DNA from: Strongylocentrotus droebachiensis
Taxonomy: Eukaryota > Echinodermata > Echinoidea > Camarodonta > Strongylocentrotidae
NCBI GenBank assembly: GCA_035222895.1
Contig: JAVYIG010000039.1
Location: forward strand, 310,001 to 374,000
Length of the DNA stretch: 64,000 nt
Direction: 5' to 3'
A program made the position numbers and the translations under genes. Below the pieces are notes generated by a model. That model ran no database searches and was not told where the DNA came from. It worked only from the letters and a program-made list of their open reading frames with translations. Shown piece after piece: positions 59,859 through 64,000 of the stretch (positions are counted from its first letter, which is position 1; every line of letters begins with the position of its first letter).

Positions 59859-60418
59859 CTTATTCAGCGGCTGGCTGAGTCGTTGCGATTTTTTTGGGAC
59901 TAAAAAATATTTAAAAAGTGTCCGCTTAGCCCCGCCCCCCCCCCCCCCCCCCCCCGCTTATTCAGCGGCTGGCTGAGTCGTTGCGATTTTTTGGGGGACT
60001 TAAAAAATATATATATATATATGTTCTCTTTCCCACACGGTGCCCCTCCTTGTGCCCCCCCGGCAAGAAATTCCTGGATCCGCGCCTGACAGTATGTTAT
60101 GATTTACAGTATCAAAGGCTTTTTGTAAGTCCAGAAGAACCATTCCAACAAAGCGCCCTTGAGAAACTTCATTCCTAACAAAATCCGATAAATGTATTAA
60201 ACATGTTTCAGTGGAATATCCGTTACGAAAGCCGGACTGAAATTCATATATTAACTTTTTTTCTTGAAAATATTTCTCTATTTGAGCATGAACCGATTTT
60301 TCCAAAATTTTTGAAACTACGCTTAAAACACTGATAGGCCTATAATTACCAACGTCAGTTTTGTCTTTCTTTTTATGTAGCGGTGTTACTTTTGCAATTT
60401 TGCAATTTTGCAATTTTT
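58216..60418 (-). mobile_element. CR1/Jockey-type LINE, 5'-truncated, interrupted
   Basis: On the minus strand the reverse transcriptase starts mid-finger (KVTPLHKKKDKTDVGNYRPI), then SKILEKSVHAQIEKYF, FQSGFRNGYSTETCLI and LLDLQKAFDTVNHNIL (60431-60094). A hAT-like element interrupts it here. It resumes with a one-base frame disruption near 59455, then CGVPQGSILGPILF, the catalytic LYADDCVLLYS (YADD at 59303-59292) and a C-terminal tail ending FKSVLKQYL, stop at 58548. The 3' UTR ends in a (TTGA)n-type microsatellite at 58216-58235. The insertion into repeat S shows no obvious target duplication, only a small gap. It is not capable of encoding a full enzyme. Confidence 0.85.
59523..60088. mobile_element. 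hAT-like element copy F, inside the CR1-type LINE
   Basis: The left end CAGTGGCGGATCCAGGG and right end CCTGGATCCGCGCCTG are flanked by ACAGT on both sides (59518-59522 and 60089-60093). Excising it with one ACAGT restores the LINE coding frame through N-H-N-I-L-L-K-K-L. The interior has T, A and two long C runs and an internal direct repeat, gcttattcagcggctggctg. Confidence 0.8.
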
Positions 60419-61736
60419 TTCCAATGGTCACCGATTAGGCATGGCTTGTTATATAGAGGGCGCAAGTAGCTACAAGTAGTGCAGTTGGCCTTTAATGTGG
60501 ATGAGAATATATTTAATCAAATGTTTAAAGATATATTAAGTCAAAAGAAAATGTCTAAGTATACAAACAATATTCTGCTAAAGAAATACAGTTGTACTAA
60601 TGCCAAAAGGGAGAGTAAATGGGAGGAACTCTTTAGCCATCAACCCAAAGAGAAGGATTGGTCGAATATTCATACGAGTAATTTTTGTTGCACAATTGAG
60701 ACTCAGTTAAGGAGTTTTTATTTCAAAATTTTCCATAATGCTATTGGTTTTAATGCATTTTTGTTCAAGATTGAGAGAAAGGAGTCTGCTAATTGTTATT
60801 TTTGTTCAGTTTTTCCAGAAACTTTAGATCACTTGTTTTGTGACTGTAGGAGAGTTGTACCACTGTGGGAAAAATTGGTGGATAAGATTAACACTGGCAC
60901 TGATCACAGTTATAATCTGACTCTGTCAAAATTTATTTTTTTGTTTGGGATACAGTCAAGGGACAAATACGCCTCTTGTATACATTTTCTCTGTTTATGT
61001 TTAAAATATTGCATTTACTCATGTAGGTTTCACGGAAAAAAACTTATTTTCGAAGCATTTGTTTCAATGGTAAAGTTCAAACAAAAAATAGAATATAAAA
61101 TTGCCCAAAAGAAAATTAAGTTACAAGTCCATTTTAAGAAATGGTCTATCAATTTTAACTGAAATTTAGGAGTAGTCTTGCAAAGCTCTGTTGTCATTAA
61201 CATCTTCATTGACTTTTTGTAATGTAAACTTGTCCTCTGGGAAAGTATGTTAGTGTGAGCGTGTGTGTGTGTGTGTGCGTATTTATAGTTGCATGAGTGC
61301 GTGCCTGTTTTGTAGTTTTAAGATGATATTATATATTATATTGTTGCTTTTACTTTGTTAATTTTTCAGAAATAACAATAAGAAACAGAAAAAAGGGAAA
61401 AAAAAGATATCAATTTAGCTATGAAACAATGTTTCTTGACTAAAATCAACCGATTAGCTATTCCCGTTTATAAATTATATATCACAACTACATATTCTGA
61501 GATTTTCATGGTCGCAGCTACCATTGTACGGCCGTAGGCGCTATTTGAAATTTATCAAAATTTACCGGGAGCACCGGTAAATTTGTATATTCAATTTTTC
61601 TCGAAAACAGAAGTGTTTTAAGGGTTAATTTTGTTAGTGCTTATAATACATCCACAGGGGCATCCAAATATATCAAAATTGTAGAGATTCACTATTCACC
61701 CAATTTTCAAAATATCCCAAAACTTTGTATTACCTT

Positions 61737-62563
61737 TAATGCTTACTTCAAGTGGTGACTAAATAGGATTACGATTCTTCACCTGAATCAATCTACGCCA
61801 TGATTTCCTTCCATTGCATTCACACTGACGAGGATAACTTGATTAGTTTCCATCGTATAGTTCTATCAGCTAATTGCCATCATCGTTGGCAATGTGAAAT
61901 GGCCTTTGTTGTTTGTAATTTATCTATGATAAAAATGGATACACATAAGGTTTAAATACATGCTCTAGATGGGGGAAAAGAAGATGATACACGTGACAAT
62001 CCAACACGTGTATCTAATGAGTTACACAACATGTTAATATAACAATAATACTGATAACAATAATAACAGTTGTAATACAAATAATAATAATAATGATAAT
62101 AATAATAATTTTGTTTACCCAGGGAAGCCTCATCAGAATCAGTGTTGTTTTTCATGAGGGCTCGGCAATAAGTTTTACCCCAGCAAATGCCAGGTATCCA
62201 TTAACACTTGGAAGGAGAGTGGCAAAAGTGGATTATTGTCAAGTCCACTGCTAGACTGGTTCCGTGTCGCGCGCCCAATCAGCTGAGAAAATAACACACC
62301 CTCAACGCTAAACTGGAAACAGTCCTTGCCTCTCAAACGGGTGTATTTTCTGGGGGTTGCGCGACCTGTATGGAATGTGTGTAAGAGAGGAGGACATAGA
62401 TGATTGGAGAATAACAGATCTTTAAAAACGGACAGAATCTGGACTAATTAATGCCGTGCCTGGGTAACATTCGAACCCTCGACCCTTAGCTTGAGAGTCA
62501 AGTGAATGAACCACTTAATACCACGACACCTACATCATTTGTGTCATTATCATCGTGTTCATG
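61737..62563. repeat. Tandem duplication, right unit
   Basis: It matches 56815-57640 closely from tgcttacttcaagtggtgac to gtgttcatg, then diverges before the tttttcgct ending of the left unit. Confidence 0.75.
62060..62530 (-). mobile_element. tRNA-derived SINE, family 2, copy 2
   Basis: It is the counterpart of 57160-57625 within the right tandem unit, with an (ATT)n tail at about 62078-62110. Confidence 0.65.
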
Positions 62564-62967
62564 ATCCCGAATATTTGTAAATAAAAAAGACAAAAAATCG
62601 AGAGATGTGGAGCGGGAGCGTTGGCAGACGTAATATATGTGTGGGTTTAATTTGATATGGCTTCAAACAGGAATATATTTATCTTTAGCACATTAATTCT
62701 TTCTTTTCCGTACCTTTCATTTCCGCAGTAAAGATGTAAAATTGGTCTAGAGGAATCATATAATTCGCCTTTTGTTTGACTGTCGTATGCTGTTATATGA
62801 AATAAAACACCTATATTTGAACTATATTTTGTTCGTATGTCCATGTCACCGTGTCTCTCCATCTCTCTCTTTCCGCTTCCCATCTTTCTTTGTATATCCC
62901 TTGTATTATGTTTTCTTTTGTCGGTGTATCACCCTCTATCTGTACAATTCACTTTCTCCATCCCCAG

Positions 62968-63003
<36 letters not shown>

Positions 63004-64000
63004 TTCTCTATTTTCCATATTCACGCTAGTTTGTTTTTCTCTTCTTTGTTTTCTCTCTCTCTCTCTCTCTCTTTCTTCTCTTAACCACTTTCTACCTATC
63101 ACTTTGCATTGAAATGACATACTTACATACTTTCTGAGAAATACACTCTGTATCACTTCACTTCATCAAGTTGTTTTAAAAGGTAGCCATGTATATGGAA
63201 AATGTATCAGACATTTTAAGCGCACTTGGGAAACTAATCTGTGTACAACACAATACAAAGTTGTTTGTAATGTACAGTTTCAATATTTTAGAATTAACCG
63301 TTCAACCGTTTCATATGCAGTGAGCCAATATATCACATGCCCTCTGCGAATAATGAGCATTGCTCTGAAGAGCAGGCTTGGACCTACTTACTACTCTTTT
63401 TTTGGTAATCGATTGTGTCTAAAAACAGGTTGAAAGTGAGAAAACCATTGGAAAGAACTGTACCGAAAACACAACCACGTTGCCTTTATACGCATTATAT
63501 GACTTCAACAGAAAGGAATATAATGTTAAGCGAGAAAATGAGAGAGAAAACAAACTTGCAAAGAGTACCTGGGAATTCAGGGAAGAGAAACATTATAGGC
63601 GTCGAATTGATTTGAGTAAAGATTAGGTGAATAACAATATCTACTGCTGTTAGGCAAAATAGTAAACAATGTTAATAGAAGACTATACTATACTATTCAT
63701 TTAGTCTAAAGTGATATTTGTATGTCTAAAGTAAAAATTCTTGAACATATGCTCACAATATCAGCCACATCTTCGATAGTTTTCAATATTCTATATCATA
63801 TTGCTGTGTGATGTTACCATTTTCATATCGTTACATTGCTTCTGTATGTTGATGTTTTTATTATTTTGTGAGTATCTGATTACTTCGTAAAACAAACAAT
63901 ATCAATTTCGACTAGCACTTTATGTTTGTTTTGTTTTTTAATTCAACTTAATGTAACACAATATTCTTGATTTTGCTAGCTCATAAAAGGTCGAAAGCTT
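62564..64000. other. No gene recognised; CT microsatellites
   Basis: CT runs lie at about 62972-63001 and 63051-63072, and the overlapping frames across them are Leu/Ser or Arg/Glu repeat translation. The frame at 63415-63615 has no recognisable family. Confidence 0.5.

Larger units (their letters stand above)
58129..60485. repeat. Short repeat S, copy 3, split by a LINE
   Basis: The left part (58129-58215) has gggattagactgccctgcaa, ggtggttatctcatcaact and aacataagaaaaagagga. The right part (about 60420-60485) has ccaatggtcaccgatta and tatatagagggcgcaagtag. Together they match 32931-33105, and the copy interrupts the L1/Tx1-like coding frame. Confidence 0.75.
57869..61406 (+). mobile_element. 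L1/Tx1-like LINE, 5'-truncated, with 16-bp target duplication
   Basis: The exact direct repeat ATATCAATTTAGCTAT flanks it at 57853-57868 and 61407-61422, and an A-rich tail (aaaagggaaaaaaaag) precedes the right copy. The coding remnant is in two pieces, 57880-58128 and about 60488-61159. The first ends near an F-D-I-P...L-V-N-G-I-F-L-E-W-F segment. The second has Q-L-R-S-F-Y-F-K-I-F-H-N and CYFCSVFPETLDHLFCDC, the zinc-binding reverse-transcriptase tail (zf-RVT) of L1/Tx1-type elements. The polymerase itself was lost by 5' truncation. Everything between the two pieces is nested insertion. Confidence 0.8.
57680..61735. mobile_element. TTAA-flanked DNA transposon shell, AGGTATTATAAAG ends
   Basis: TTAA lies at 57676-57679 and 61736-61739. 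The ends AGGTATTATAAAGTTTTGG and CCAAAACTTTGTATTACCT are inverted repeats. Removing it rejoins gtgTTAAtgctt, which matches the gtgttaatacttac junction in the left tandem unit at about 56806, confirming the boundaries. Its own sequence is only about 57680-57852 and 61423-61735; the rest is later insertions. The TTAA target suggests piggyBac-type mobilisation. Confidence 0.8.

Noticed and set aside
62772-63112. Overlapping Leu/Ser-rich frames resembling secreted peptides
   Set aside because: CT microsatellite translated in three frames.
1-64000. CRISPR arrays, operons, ribosome binding sites, prophage
   Set aside because: Intron-bearing genes, SINEs, LINEs and MITEs mark eukaryotic DNA; no spaced identical repeats of CRISPR type were found.

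Overview
The window reads as a piece of nuclear genome from a marine deuterostome invertebrate, most likely an echinoderm and probably a sea urchin. This is inferred from AT-rich, intron-bearing DNA crowded with short transposons, tRNA-derived SINEs, LINE fragments and CT/GA microsatellites, plus a RING/B-box TRIM-type gene and secreted FAMeT-domain proteins. No species marker is present.

The main genes are two tandem paralogues on the minus strand, in duplicated blocks of about 6.0-16.7 kb and 20.1-29.5 kb. Each can be assembled by hand from a TATA box, a 5' leader exon and four coding exons whose splice phases all agree (phase 1 throughout). Each gives a 222-residue secreted protein: a signal peptide, a 57-residue cysteine-containing module of unknown family, and a domain resembling the farnesoic-acid O-methyltransferase (FAMeT/Methyltransf_FA) fold. 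The coding exons are short, so simple ORF calling breaks the genes up.

The duplication also works as a natural experiment. Several transposons sit in one copy while the other copy keeps the uninterrupted target. This fixes the ends and target sites of a TTAA-specific family, a TA-specific family with ends TAGGATTTCC, and a TA-specific CACTGTT fold-back element.

The middle (29.5-50 kb) is mostly repeats: poly-C/poly-G-rich hAT-like elements (one carrying a broken C2H2 zinc finger), a 212-bp palindrome, a decayed Tc1 transposase, a 115-bp minisatellite, a (GATG)n-like array, a broken SGNH-hydrolase-like gene or element near 42-43.6 kb, and a TATA-driven candidate first exon near 45.1 kb.

The right part holds a TRIM-type pseudogene (50.96-53.61 kb) with three frameshifts and one in-frame stop. 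Beyond it, at 56.8-62.6 kb, is an ordered nest: a tandem duplication split by a TTAA transposon, which holds an L1/Tx1-like LINE, which holds a short repeat, which holds a CR1/Jockey-like LINE, which holds a hAT-like element. Gene-free stretches are listed with what they contain. No rRNA, functional tRNA, CRISPR or prokaryotic feature was seen.
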